The position numbers and the translations under genes were made by a program. From Linepithema humile (taxonomy: Eukaryota > Arthropoda > Insecta > Hymenoptera > Formicidae), in NCBI RefSeq assembly GCF_040581485.1, contig NC_090130.1:29985418-30049417 (forward strand): a DNA stretch of 64,000 nt, read 5' to 3'. This document shows, one piece after another, positions 23,984 to 36,760 of the stretch. Positions within the stretch are counted from its first letter, which is position 1, and each line of letters opens with the position of its first letter. The notes beneath the pieces were generated by a model, which was given only the letters and a program-made list of their open reading frames with translations, had not been told where the DNA came from and searched no databases.

Positions 23984-24150
23984 GAAGAAAAAGGCATCTA
24001 CAGTTTGGATTTGACTTTACATATCCTCTGACAGTGGAAGAATCGTACGTAGAAGAGCGCATCCAGCGAATCAAATTACAGTGGAAGCTAACGATGGCGA
24101 AACCGACCATTAGGGATGTAAAAATTTTGTGACGACCGATTCCATCGAAC
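23984..24150 (+). ncRNA. Candidate 167-bp non-coding or 5'-UTR exon with near-perfect splice sites
   Basis: The acceptor has a branch-like TCTAATGA, then TTGTTTATTTTCAG ending at 23983. The donor GTAAGTAG begins at 24151. All three frames contain stops: the longest reads RKRHLQFGFD and ends at TGA 24130-24132. It contains ATGGCG at about 24094 with a 12-codon frame. An internal coding exon is therefore excluded. A lncRNA exon or an untranslated leader exon of a gene lying further downstream fits. No partner exon is identified. The site quality at both ends is the best in the window. Confidence 0.4.
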
Positions 24151-25640
24151 GTAAGTAGTTTTTTCGCGAACGTTCGGCAGAAACTTATAAGCGAGGCAAC
24201 TGCTCATTTTCCTCGTTGTTTTGCGTTGACCGCGTGCTTTACAGCCTTCATCCCGGTCTCGGCACGCTCTCCGGCAATACCCCGTCGTAATTCGCGATAC
24301 GACACAATAACTACCGTCCGAAAGTATAATCTCATTTCAGAAGTACACAGAGAAAGAAATCAGAACCAGTTCCGATCGACGCGACTGAGCGCGCGGGCGC
24401 GCGTATCGTCGACGGACCTAATCAATTAGTCACTTCGCTTGGCTGCGCGAGTCATTTCGATCGTAATTTGCTTGCTAGCATAATAAACCTCCGCGTACCC
24501 CCCTTCATCCTCCGTCAATCTCCGGGGCTGTCTCCTCGCCGCGTCCCGCCGCGCGTCCCGTCCCGTCCGGCTTCGCCTCGACTCGCCGCGACTCGCCGCG
24601 CGCGCGCGCGACTCGACTCTGCCTTCTGCTTATGAAGAGAAACGGCGGTGTTTATAAGCGGTCCGGCCAGGCCTGGAATTCGATTTGTTTAAAAATCTAT
24701 CCCGGCGCGTATAGAACGTCGCTCGCGAGTAACAATTCGAGACGATCCTTAAACACGAGGGATGCCGCGCGCTCTCTTCTTTGTCAATATGTTGGACAGG
24801 CCTCGTCCATCGACTGCGATCAACGGGTCCCAGACGTTCCTACGCCACGCGAACGTCATTCCGTATCTACTCATCGCGAACGCAGAAATTATATCGCATT
24901 CCACCACGACGCGACGACGTATTCGAATAAAGTGAAGACACATGGTGAAACGTGAGATCGGGAATCGATTCGAAGCGAAACAAAAAGTAGAGAGCAATAT
25001 GCCGCAAAAATAAATTAGAGAAACTTTATATAATGAGAAATATGTTGTATAAATACATCAATTAAAAGTTTTCAAATTGAATAACGATACTGGTGCAAAG
25101 AAATGTTTGCATGCGACAAGATGAGAAAAGCATGACAAACGTTTTAACGTTTAAAAGTTTTATTGTACGAATGTAATCGCTGTTTAATGGCCACGCGTCA
25201 TTGCAGTATTTTTAGCAAAATTCTGAATGCTACCGAGAGTGTTTGGAATTGCACGGTGCACGCGAGTCTGGCCGGCCCTCGAGCCGGGAGAGAGGGCGCG
25301 AAGAGAGGCTCGGGGGGAGGCAAATTCGTAACGAATTCTTTTGTTTCGAGCACCCCGCAAAACGAGCAACTCGAGAGAAAACGATTCCAGACTGCTACCC
25401 AACGGTGGTGAAGCCGCGGAGAGCCACAGCGAGCCGCGGAGAGACGAGGAAAGAGAGCAAAGAGGCCGTTCGCGTCTGCGAAACCTTTTCTGCAGCCATG
25501 TATGCAGCCTCCGCGAGAGTCGCAAACTCGGCACACCTATGCGAGCGGGCACCCGTGCGTGTGAAATCCGCGACTGTGTGCGTTACGGCGAGCACGCGCG
25601 CGCACGCGGGAATATAAGGTTTTATTTTCGAAATTTATGA
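24151..25640. other. Non-coding DNA with a very GC-rich tandem patch
   Basis: 24530-24620 is almost pure GC with repeated GTCCC and GACTCGCCGC units and a CGCGCGCGCG step. TTTATAAGC near 24650 follows it, a TATA-like element in a CpG-rich setting, so a promoter is conceivable. Another TTATAAGC lies near 24186. Frames at 24632-24955 and 25163-25640 have overlapping shadows on both strands and no splice support. Confidence 0.3.
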
Positions 25641-25729
25641 TTGTCAATAAATTTTAAAAGCGTTCCGTCTGGAGCCCTAAGGGCTGGCAAGGCTGGCCAA
25701 ACCGAAAGCAGTGGTCGGGAGAGGGCCAG

Positions 25730-26200
25730 ATTCCCTCTTGCTCTTTCTTCCTTTCGCCCTCTCGCCCTTTCTTTCTTTCTCCTCGTCTATCTCGCTTCCT
25801 TTTTCCTTCTCCATTTCTTCTCTCTCCTCCTCTCTCCTTCCTTCGTCATCCAGTTCGTTTCGTTATCCTCTTCCCGCTACCTCGTTCCCTTCTTCAAGTT
25901 CTCCACCTATATACGCCATCCCGAGCTCCTATGGGGATTCGGGTTTAGCGGTTAATTGCGTTTGGTGCAACCCGCGTGGATTTTACAACCGCGATTTTCA
26001 TCCTTTTTTTCTCCCTCCCGGACTTTCGACCGGCCGCCCTTCGACTCCCTTTCTCTCCCGCTTTTTCGCTCTCGACTCCGTGCTCTTGCCTCTTCTTCGT
26101 CTTCTTCCTCTTCTCCCACGGCGCAGCGCCTCTCCACCCGCCTTCCGTTCCTTCTCTTCCTCTTCCTCCTCCGTGTTCTTTACTCCCGTTTTGCTTCTTT
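25730..26200 (-). repeat. Pyrimidine-rich tract (polypurine on the minus strand)
   Basis: About 470 bases in which the plus strand is largely C and T (CTTTCTTCC, CTCTTCTTC types). It is the mirror of the 17430-17870 tract. The plus-strand frames of 151 and 216 codons are Ser/Pro/Phe/Leu-rich results of this bias. Confidence 0.7.
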
Positions 26201-28188
26201 CGCGACGTTTAATTGTTCGCGACTGGTTCTCAAATCGGTTTCTCACCGCGCCGTGTTTCGCTGCCCAACCACCATCTCCCGTCAGCGGATCGCATTTCCA
26301 GATTTCGCGCTTCAATTATTTAACGACAAAGATATTCAATATGAAAAATATCACGACTTGATGGCTGTTTCAAAGAACGGTATTTTACTTTACAAAATTT
26401 TTTTTAAATAAAAGGGTCAACAACATCTCAAGAAAAAAAAATTATTTAATTATTTCTTCCAGTTCAATTTTCTTATTTCTTTTTCTGAAGCTCTATGGCC
26501 TCATATTCCATGTCGGTGATCAGCATATACTTTTCTTCTATTCGTACTTTCGCGCATACTCGAGCACATTATCTGATCAGTTCTTACGGTGCGTTATCCA
26601 GAACACAATGAAATCTGTATCTCTCTATTTATCTGTACATATATTCTTGCATTCATCTAATGAAATTACTTGTACGATCTTTTTAACGTTAGAGATAAGA
26701 TACATTCAATAGAGAATTTTACACGGACGGCTAAGAAGCATAGGAGATTCTTGAGTGATGCAAACATTGCGCATTAAGCCATTCGTGAATATCGCGGCAA
26801 AATATATCGGCGTACGTCAACAGCGAACGCTCCTCATTACGGTACCTTTGATAACTACCATTTACACGATATAATTAATACTCGAGTCGACGTTTCGTCG
26901 CGCCTCTGACGCGCGCATCGGGCACAATCGCCCCGCGCTCCATTTCTGCCGTTGAAGACGTAGCCTGATAATTTCTTCGTATCCGAAAATCGATATTTCA
27001 TGGCTAATCACCAGCATTTCGGAGGCGTGGAAAAGAAGTTCGTTATTCATCGCGCGTCGCCCCGGGATATGCGAACGAAGAGAAGGCCAGAGGGGCAGGA
27101 AAGAGAAGAGGGAATGACGAAATCGTCGAAGCACCGAAGGCGATCGGCGATCTTTTTTCCGCAAATCTCACTTCTTGCAGATTCATCCGGGCCATCAGAC
27201 ATATGTCAGTTGCGAAAAGAGAGGCTGTCTCGCGATCGAATCGGCGCCGATCGGCACAATTTGATCCCGCGGACGCATAATAATCGCGAACAGAAATTGG
27301 TCACAAAAAAAAAAGAAAAAAAGAAAGGCGATTTCGATGAAGATATTCGCGCGATCAATTGTGACCTTTCCGAAAAGGAGCGAAGATTGAGACGCGCGGA
27401 TCCGGTGATCGATCTTCAAAATCGGCACGTACTCGCGCGTACCGACGATATACATCTCGATAATGGCAGTGATCAAAGATCGCCGACCTCGTTACGAGAC
27501 GTTATAAGGACGTACGAAACCGAACCGCAGGAATAATTACTCGTAATCAAGCTCAATCTAATGCTCCGTAGGATGACTCGCGTCATTTTTTCCTCCGCTC
27601 TTCTTCCCCCCTTCGGATACCCTCCTGGGCTGCTTCTCCTTTTCTCTTTCTCTCCCTCTGTCTCTCACTTCGCCGCTCAGCTGCACTGCTATTAATTATA
27701 AATCGCGTCTTTCCTCCGCCGATTCGCGACTCCGTCGCATTTTCTTTTTAATTGTGTCTCGTGCTCGCCGTTCGTAATTACTATTATGCGCCGCTGAGCG
27801 AGCGACGAGACTTAATGAATCATACGGTTTGTCTTTATTATAATTTATCATATCGCGAGCTATCGGAACGTCATCGTAATACACCGCATTAAGTTTAAAT
27901 CAGATTCTAATGCAGATTACTATACAGCTCCCTTACAGCAATAATGACAATGCATTCTTTCACAGACGCATCTTGTAGGACACTTGAGATTTGAATTTGG
28001 AAATCCTCCGGGAATAGTTCACGGGGCGTGCTGAACTCTATTGAGATTTATGATGTTTCAAAACTGGACTTACACCGCTTTCAAAATAAACAGCTCAATT
28101 CAGATTCAGTTCTAGGGATCCAGTTTCGAATGCAATTCAGGTTCACATCGCTCGACAAATCTCGGAATTTATTTAACCCTGCACTCTG
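26201..28188. other. Non-coding DNA; longest ordinary ATG frame at 27000-27536
   Basis: A 178-codon ATG frame (27000-27536, plus) is charged, with a KKKEKKKG patch. Its complement is open over 93 codons, and a good acceptor lies inside it (CACTTCTTGCAG near 27180). It is at the chance limit for length. The remaining DNA is AT-rich at 26310-26880 and CT-rich near 27590-27670. Confidence 0.3.
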
Positions 28189-28213
28189 TTTTTTTTTTTT
28201 TTTTTTTTTTTTT
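28189..28213 (+). repeat. Poly-T run, 25 bases
   Basis: Twenty-five consecutive T. On the minus strand it could be the A-tail of a retroposed copy, but no retroelement could be traced beside it. Confidence 0.85.
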
Positions 28214-30899
28214 CTCTCATCTTCGTCTCGCGCGTGTATAGGAGCGTGTAACCGATCTTTGTAAACTCGAACAAAAGCGACTTTTATCCGGTTATCTTTC
28301 AGCTTTGACGCGGTCTCCGCGCGACGTCGTCCTTCGCGCGATGGGATTCTTCTTACTCTATCTGTCGCTTCGTTATTCGTCGAGAGGCGAGGATGAAGAA
28401 GAAGAAGAAGATGAAGAAGATGAAGAAGAAGACGAATAGGGAGGAGAAACCGGCCGACGTCTTCCTAACCGATTTTTGTTCCCACAATATTGAAAGCCGT
28501 CGAGTCATCGTTTCGAGTTCAGAGAGATGAAAGAACATTATTATTCCAATTTTAAAGGATGCCTCGGACCCCGCAGGTCTCAGACTGCTCGGCCGAGTTC
28601 GTCCCGATGGATCTCTTGCTTCCATCTTGGCACCCCCTTCGGTCTCCGATCTCCCTCGCCGTCCGCACGTCCCGCTCTCGTCCATCCAATACTCGTCCAC
28701 TTAAATTCCAAATACGACGATTGACGCGCTTATCGACGCGACTCGTCGCTCTCTGTTACCTTTTTACCTCTCAAATCATCGCATTTCAAAGAGAAAAAAA
28801 TAACTTTTTAAGCAACCCCGAGTCGATCGCGGTCGAATCGATCCGCGGTCGTGTGTTTCGAAAAATCGAGCGATGAAGTAGAAACTCGGGGACGCTTGTC
28901 GAAGTACTCCATAAAATAGAGCGAACACTCGGAATTTCAATTACACAAGTCGCAGCGAGGCTTGTTTTCTTACGCTTTCTCCTCCTTGCCGTCCTCTCCG
29001 CCAAGTCGTTCGTTCTCTTCTCTCTCTCCCGTCTTTCCCTTCGCCGTCGTAGCTGGCGACCGCTTATTAATTTCTCCCGATGGCTTGCTCTCTTTGTGAG
29101 ACGTTACGGAATCTTTCCTCTGCGTTTCTCGAATCGCTCGTCGATTCTCGATTCTTCCGATCCTTCCATCCCTTTCTTCCTCACGTAACCTCCGACTAGC
29201 CCCCTCCTCCTTCCGCCACCACGTGTTTCCCCCTGCATACGCGAGTGTGCGTGGGCAGCAGACTCGGCGGCACGAACGGGGGGAATACGAGAGAGAATGC
29301 AGAAGATGAAGAAAAAGACGAGGTAAGGCTTTTTCTATTCCAGGAACGCTCGTTCGAATATGAATATGCATTGATTGACTCGTAATTGCGAGCTACTTCT
29401 GCGCAGCCGGCATTGTTCCAGGTTATTTATCATCCCGGCGAGCATTGTTTAAACGCGATAACGAGGCATTCAGCGCGCACCGGGTTTTATTTATTTATCG
29501 GGCCCGATTCGCGTTTCGGCTTCATGTGTTTCCGCGGAATAATTAATCTTCGGATACGCCGTATAGTCGCGGGAGATACTTCACTCGTACGCGAGCGAGC
29601 GGTTTGCGACGGTTTCCGTCGCAAAATATCGCGCCGCTTAATATCGCGCGAGCTTAGGGGAAGAGGCACGGACAGAGAGAGCACGGACACGTAAGTGATT
29701 CATCACGGTCAGGTGGCTTCGACGAGGCTCGCTTTTTCTAAAGGAGAGAATGCGAAGGGTGATTTCTCATACTCGCGAACGGACGGAATCTCATCGTGGC
29801 CGAAATCCAAGGTTAACTCGCGAATTTATATTAATCACATTAGAGTGATATTTCGTGCTTGCCGTCGACGTCGAGGCATTTCGCATGAAGAATTTCTTCG
29901 AGTATATAATGATTCTTCGGCGGATCGGCGAATAATCAGCAATCAGTGCCGCGATAATATTTATAGCACATGATTTATTTCACGAAATAGACGACATTTG
30001 CCGTTGAATTGCCTCGGATCGATTTCTAACAACGCGCGGAATCCGGGAATACGCGAGATAGAAAATTAAAAAAAAAAAATTTTTCGTCGACATCTTATTA
30101 ATTTTCACTCGCGTCATTAGATAGACGAGATGTCTCGCGAGGATTTAAAGGAACGATGGGCAGCGGGAAAGGTGCATGTAAAGAAAGAGAGGACGGAGGG
30201 CAGGGCCTTCCCAAAGGCAGATTGGCCGTGTAATCCCCATTAGGTCTCACGAATCGATTCCCATCCGTCCGCGTACGTTCGATATTCAAATAATCGGACA
30301 ATGGGCCCTGCCTGTGGAGCGCCGCTCTCAACTCTACGGCCGCAATAAAAGGAACAAATCCGAATAATCATAACCACGGTAATGCCCCGAGGATTACCAG
30401 ATGCCGACGGAGTCATCTGTTCTACAAAGATTTCCATCGCTATACACAGGCTAATAGAGTTTATAATGAAACGCTGCCTTCGACTCTTTCGAAACGATAC
30501 TCGGCTAATTGTCGTGAGAGTTTTTATCAACGCTTTCGTTAACGTAATTTAATAAGACGTGGAAGCGTGTACGAGCGTGCGTAAAAAAAAAAAAAGAGGC
30601 ACGTGCGTAAAAAAATATGCAGAAGTATGCGAAACTCCATAAAACCTCGGCGTTTCGAGGAATGAGGCGAAGAGGGATGCTGAAGGAGACGAGAAAAGTA
30701 ACATCTCGTAATCGTGCTCATAGGTGGAGGATTTCGAGCCTCCGGGCCCCCGAAGGGGCCCTGCGTTCCCCCTTTCCCTTCCCGCGCGCTCCTCCCGCCC
30801 ACCTAAAACCCAGAGCTACGTTTGGTTACACGTCAGTTTGAAGAATTCTTCACGAGTCAGAAAAATGAGCATCGTCATGATTTTTGAAAGTAAAAAATG
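28214..30899. other. Non-coding DNA with GAA/GAT trinucleotide repeat
   Basis: A (GAA)/(GAT) run lies at 28391-28436 and pyrimidine-rich sequence at 28970-29200. A donor-like CAC/GTAAGT at 29691 has only a weak acceptor (TTGTTCCAG near 29420) and a 102-codon frame before it. A perfect hairpin GGGCCCC-CGAA-GGGGCCC lies at 30744-30761. No gene was recognised. Confidence 0.35.
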
Positions 30900-31340
30900 A
30901 ACGAGTGCCGCGGCGCGAGAGAGAGAGAGAGAGAGAGGGAGAGGGAAGCGAGAGAGGGCCCCCGAGATCTCCCGTCTCGACGCGGACCCTTTTTCGGTCC
31001 CGTTTCCCTCCATCACTCCACATCCCCCTCACCCCGCCGTGCTCGCGCGTACGAGGACAATACGAAGCCCCATCGTGTTGCACACAAGTATACGCGCCAC
31101 TCGCGCTCGTGTGCGTGCGGGGAAGGATCGGGGGTTAGCCCCACCGACACACATGTTCGCAATCGCGCTTTGTGTGGACACGTAAAACCACACTACGCGC
31201 GAGATCGTAGGGCCCGCTCGGTCCCGCTCCTACTAATGGCCCGGCGAGAGGAGGAGAGAAGGAGCGTACGCGAGAATCGCGCGCGCAGAATCCGATCGGG
31301 CGCGCACCGCCATAAAGCTCAATGATTATACCGGGGCCGT
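30900..31340. other. CG-rich block starting with an AG repeat
   Basis: A GA repeat at 30917-30937 leads into CG-rich DNA with CGCGCGCAG-type steps to about 31310. The 142-codon plus-strand frame is Arg-rich and starts at the repeat, so it is not believed. Confidence 0.45.
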
Positions 31341-34300
31341 GTTTGATTTGGTCAGCGAAATTTTCTCGACCGTAGAATTTACCCCGAGAGCAATTTACCC
31401 GGCGTGTACGCCGCGATCTCCGACTGTTCCGACTGTCTCGCGCGGCAAGATCGAGAGCGGGGCGTTGGTAGTCCGATTCGCTCGGAGCAACATATATTTC
31501 TAGGATGTGAAAGGAAAGTAATTATATCGTGCCTGCGGAACGCATTAATAATAAATAAATAAATGCGGATTTATTGGGAGTCAGATTTACGCAGTCTTTA
31601 AGTTATGTTATAGGCAATTGAGAAAATCATTTTATATTTAAATCAAATATAACTTTATCCCCCATCGCTGGATATTTTGTTCAATTTTTTTTTTTTTTTT
31701 TTTTTGTTACGACAAATTCGTATATGTGCTTCGTGACTTGTGTGGACGTGTGCAGAAATTGCGAGAAAATTCTAAATAAACTGAAAATGGGAAAATTATG
31801 CGAAAATTTGTCAATGGCATTCAAAGCGCGATAATAGGGAACACAAGTGCAATCGTACATTACGATCGCACATTGAACATGGTAGGAAGCGGGAGTTCGA
31901 AAATATAGAATCTCTAATTTTCAATCTAAATTCTAATAACTCGTCCGCCTACTTTCAGCCCCCCTTTCGTGCCTCGTCGCAGACCGACTCGACTGCTGAA
32001 GTTACGGCGGAACGTTCTCTCTCCCTCTTTCCCTCTCTCTTTCCGTCTCTCTTTCTTCGTCTCTTCTTGCAACAATAAGAAGGAGTACGCGCACGATCAG
32101 AATGTCGTTTAAAGGCCTGCGGTAAAGTCATTACGTTTAAAATAAAGTCAGGACCGTGAGTCGAGTTCTTCTTGCGCTCGCACACGCGCGACCCCCGCGG
32201 AAAATAAAATACCGAGACGCGCTCGGGCTGACGTTTATAGTTTGTAATACACGATCGTCTATTATTATTATCTCGTCTACATCCCGCGATTCTCTCTCTA
32301 GGCACTTTGCGCCATGCGCTTCTTGCGTCGTTTTTCGCCGTCCGCGCCGATACCACGCCACCGCGCAAACTTGTATCCATTATCTCGTTATATCATAACG
32401 TCTATTCTCATCGTAATTCCCTGCGACTGCCGGCGCCGAACGGACAGACGTCGACAAACTTTTCGCAACGATTGTTAGATGTAATCTCACTCCTAAATTA
32501 CTATTTGTCCATTTCTTTATTTTACAGATCCTTAATATTCTCATTTGCTATATGTTTCCGTTGATCATCAAGAGAAACTAATATTGGTACAAAAAGAACT
32601 TGACAGAGATCGCGGAGTAGTTTTATTTCGCAATACACAAGCCACGCTTGCGAAGGAATGATAGGGTTAAACGTCGGGATCGCTGTTGCTCCTGCACCCT
32701 TTTCTCCTGTCGATCGATTACTCGACCGTTCGCGAAGATCGTTAGATTCGGAGGGAACAGCGAGAAGCCCAGTTCCTCTCATAATGCAGGCATTCGCTTT
32801 GGCAGCGTGAAAGATGAAAAGGAAGAAAAAGTACGATGAAGATGGCAGCGAGTGGAGCAGACTGGAGCAAAAGACTTATAAAGACTCGCGAGGGAGAGGT
32901 GGAGGAGGAGGGGGGGGGGGTGTGGAAGCTCAACGAGAGAAGAGGGGGACGAGGAGGAAAGGAGAGAAACCAGCATCGGCCGCGCTTATAATATAATATT
33001 CATATTTCGAACGAAAGATGTTATCTCTTAAATGAATCGAACGCGCTCCGATTCGAGATATCTCGAACTCAAGAGCTCGACGCATTGTAATGGCCACGAA
33101 GCCGAGCGGCTCTCCATATGCCTTAAAACTAATACATCACGCACAACAGAAAGTCTCTCTTTCTTTCTGCCTCCCGCTTCCCCTCCCGCACCTCCTCCTC
33201 CCAATGCTCCTCTTTTCTCTCTTCCGATCGTCGCTCTTATTACTCGTATCATCTTCTCGAGTTTCGCGTCCGGTCGGCCTCGGGATAAAAGTAACGCATT
33301 TCATTCGATTTGCGGAATATCTCTGGAGGCTATCAAAGCTGTCTAGCGATTATACATCTAAATTGCTACGATAATAGATAGTCTGTTATCAATTGCTTTC
33401 GAAGTATTTGAAGCTTCTCGCTACATCATATATATATATAGATGAAAGAAGTTTGTCTAAAATATCAATCTAAATATTAAGTAATATTATAATTTCTTCT
33501 AAACTAGGAATGTGTAGTGATTAGATATTTATGAAAATGACCCCCAAACTCATGCCGTCCGTGAAAGAAATTTCGTTACAACGATAGAAGTTTTACAACT
33601 GCGACTCGATGGTCCGGCGACTTTAACGAAAGGGTTTGAATCGAATTTTTCTTCCCCCCCGCACCGTAGGAGCGGAATGTATTGACGGAAAAAAAAGTTG
33701 TCGAAGAGAAAGAGTTTGGCTCGGTCAAGCACCCCGCGCTCGTATAGTGGCTCCCTATGACTCTGAAGTTTCGAGGCGCTCTCGAGGCTCTATCTTTCTG
33801 GCCAGATCTCGGCGGTCGGAATGATTTTCGAAATATGATTAATTGCCCAACCGTGGCATTTCGTCGGCGCACAGGCTTCCAAACCGACTACATACTGGTG
33901 GATATTTTTCTGCTGTTATAAGTCTTCGCGGCATGCGCCCCGCGACTCGGGGAAACTGGTTCCCTCGATTTTCGTTGCTTTGCATGCCTCGTTAAAAGAA
34001 GAAAACTTCAAAAAAAAAAAAAGTCAAAACGTCTCTCGACCGTCCAATATAATGGTGGCGATTGTTATCGAGCTGGAGAATTAATTAATTGCTGTCACTT
34101 ATCGTTAATGCGCCGCTAACAAAAACACGCGTTATCGCATACTGAAAGGTAAAAATAGTTGAAATAGCGAAGGGATATAAAATCTGAAGAATCTCATTAA
34201 TTCAGAATCCAATCAAATTGAGTTAATGGTCACAATAATATGATTCAATATTACACACCTCTCAATCAACAATACGTAGCTGTACGTGGATAAGTTACTG

Positions 34301-34960
34301 TTTAAAAAAATGATACAAATCCAGATTTGAATCATTATGAATTTTAATGAGAGATGCGACTTGCGCAGACAAATTGGCCGATATATCAAATTGAACTTGT
34401 AAGCTGTCAATGGAAATAATGTTGCATGCATGTTCTCTTAAACTTTTGTTTGTAATTATAGCGTTTTGTACGTCGCAGCGAAGCATTAGCCATGCATCGA
34501 CACGGTCGAAATACTCCCGGTGGTTCGTTCGCGCAACACGAGCGTGAACACGGGCCAGAAATGGAAGAGGATAGCTTAAACACCGCCTCGACATTTGTAA
34601 AATGCGCTTTGGACCGGTCCCCTCCGTCCCGCCCGGTCGCACCGACCGCCTCTCGCGCGTACGCAATTACAGCCAATTTCGCGTAAACGCGAGCAAAACA
34701 ATTTGTATCGCGGCGCAAATGCGAACGAGAGCGAAAGAGACGAGGAAACGCCGCGTGCAGCGGAGTAAAACGCGAACGCAGAAACACGGGCGGTCGAAGG
34801 AGAGCGAAAGAGAGCGAGATCGTACGAAGACGGACCTTTATCCACCCCGGCCGATGTCCTCTTTCCGCTTTGTCCCACCCCCCTGCCGCCCTCTGCCCCC
34901 TTTCTTCCTTTAGATCCGATCCTGGAGGCACGCCGGGCCTTACTCCGCACCTCGCGGGCC
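31341..34960. other. Non-coding DNA with several simple repeats
   Basis: Contents: a 21-T run at 31685-31705, CT-rich sequence at 32015-32065, an 11-G run at 32910-32920, a TA step near 33428, C- and CT-rich sequence at 33160-33230, and purine-rich sequence at 34710-34820. A good acceptor TTTCTTTATTTTACAG ends near 32527 with only a short open frame after it. No transposon or RNA gene was recognised. Confidence 0.35.
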
Positions 34961-36760
34961 GCAGGCGGGATTTTTAAATTTTGTCACGTTCAAGTTTAAA
35001 CACAGTCATTTGTTGCGATCTCCGCCGCCCCAGCGCCCATGCCTTTTGCCAATGCCGATCTTGTCCCTTCCCTCGCGCGGACCATTCTTTCTCTCTCTCT
35101 CTCTCTCTTCCTCTCCTTCTGTCTCTCTCCTTTCTCTCTTATTCTATCGCTCGTTTATTACGTTCCTTCTTTCGTTTCATTATCCGTATGCGCGCGTCTA
35201 TGCTCCGACGAATTTTTTTCTGCGCAAAGAAAGCGTGAGCGCGCCCACGTTTCGAAGAAGAATTTGCAAAACGACCAAACAGTTTAATTAATGCAATGCT
35301 CATGAATCTGTAAGCGAAGGATTTAAAGATATCCACCTATTTATTGAAATTAAAAACGCAAGAACAAAATCTTATTTTGTAATACGGAAAATATTTTTAA
35401 ACGCGTCAAACACGCGCGCAAAGTCTCGATGCTCGCTCGAGGCTTTCGGCTTTCGGCTATCGTTTAACTGTATGGATACTTCCAAAATAATAGTATTTTA
35501 AAAAATGTATTACCATACAGAAAATTCGAAACTCTAAATAAAATTAAAACTTAAACCTGATTAAAAAATTATTATAATTATAATTCTAACGCTAACATCA
35601 AGTAATGTTTTAATACGATTTTATTACGTATATTAGGTTTAATCGAAATTCGCTACACGATTCTAGATATCTATCAGTCATTCCTTTTACATCTTTCTTC
35701 GTACTGCATTCAAAAAGCCAAGCACCGGTCTCCTTTCATCGGTAGAAAATTATGCCAATTCGAAATTATAACATCCGCAACCGCGAGCGGATGTAGTTTC
35801 GTTTCGCAGCTATTGTTTTTCTGAGGCACGTAATAACGCACGGCGGGATAAAATCGATCGCGGCCCGAAATCGTATTTCGGTCTTCTCCGTGATCGAGAT
35901 CAGGAGATTAGCTAATTGCGAACCAAAGGATCATACATAAATTTCAGATTACATCGGATTATATCGGCAAGAATTACGGTGTGACTATCTCTTTTGCTCA
36001 GAAATAAAATGAGAGAGAGAGAGAGAAAAAAAAAGAGAGAAGCGTAAAAATGGAAGAATTATTTTAACATATTTCTCTGCATTGGAAATATGCATGAGTG
36101 ATATAAAGTAGCTCTTAAAATTTTAAAATATGATATCGTTATAACGTGACGAGATAATCTCAATGTTTTTAAATACTTTCATAAAGTAATCATGCTTTTA
36201 AAATATGAATAATAGTAAAAATGGAAAGCTGATAACAATTGTGATAATATCGAAATGTACGCTCGCACTTAACTGATTCACAGATCGTAATCTCGTTATC
36301 GCGTTTTCTGCCGTTTTCGTATAGTAAAGTTAGTAGTTAGTTTTCGTATAGCATAGTTTCGCATTTAATGAAATATCCAACAAATGGAAAGTGAGATAAT
36401 GACAAAATTTTGTTTTCATCTCGTATCAGAGAGTACCGCGTTATCTAATCTAATTGGCTGCTATAAATCGATGACTAGGTCAAGTGTTTCCAATATCTAC
36501 TACATCTTTTTATTGATCAATATATTAAATATTTGAATTATTCATAACTATATGCAAGAAATTTTTGAGGACTCTCGTAGAGTTTGACATTATCATTGAA
36601 TGTAGTAAATTGTTATTCTTTCAATGATTTTTCAATCGGAATAGAATGGATCACGATATTACGTTTCTGGTTTTTCTCTGAATTGTGTTTATTAGCGATT
36701 TATTTCGCGACTTTCTAACCCGCCCAACGAGACGGGGAGGATGAAGGAAAGAAAGAAGAG
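34961..36760. other. Non-coding DNA, CT repeat then AT-rich
   Basis: A CT repeat lies at 35090-35108 in pyrimidine-rich DNA, and an AG repeat at 36011-36026 is followed by A-rich sequence. TTTTCGTATAG occurs twice near 36316-36350. From 35290 the DNA is AT-rich with no exon support. Confidence 0.4.

Noticed and set aside
25711..26361. 216-codon plus-strand frame
   Set aside because: Low-complexity Ser/Pro/Phe/Leu product of a pyrimidine-rich tract, with overlapping open frames on both strands.
27000..27536. 178-codon ATG frame
   Set aside because: Near the chance length limit, with a Lys-rich patch from an A run, an open complement, and no motif or splice support for use as a whole.
28189..28213. 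Poly-T as the tail of a minus-strand retrogene
   Set aside because: No retroelement or processed gene body could be traced next to the run, and no target-site duplication was seen.
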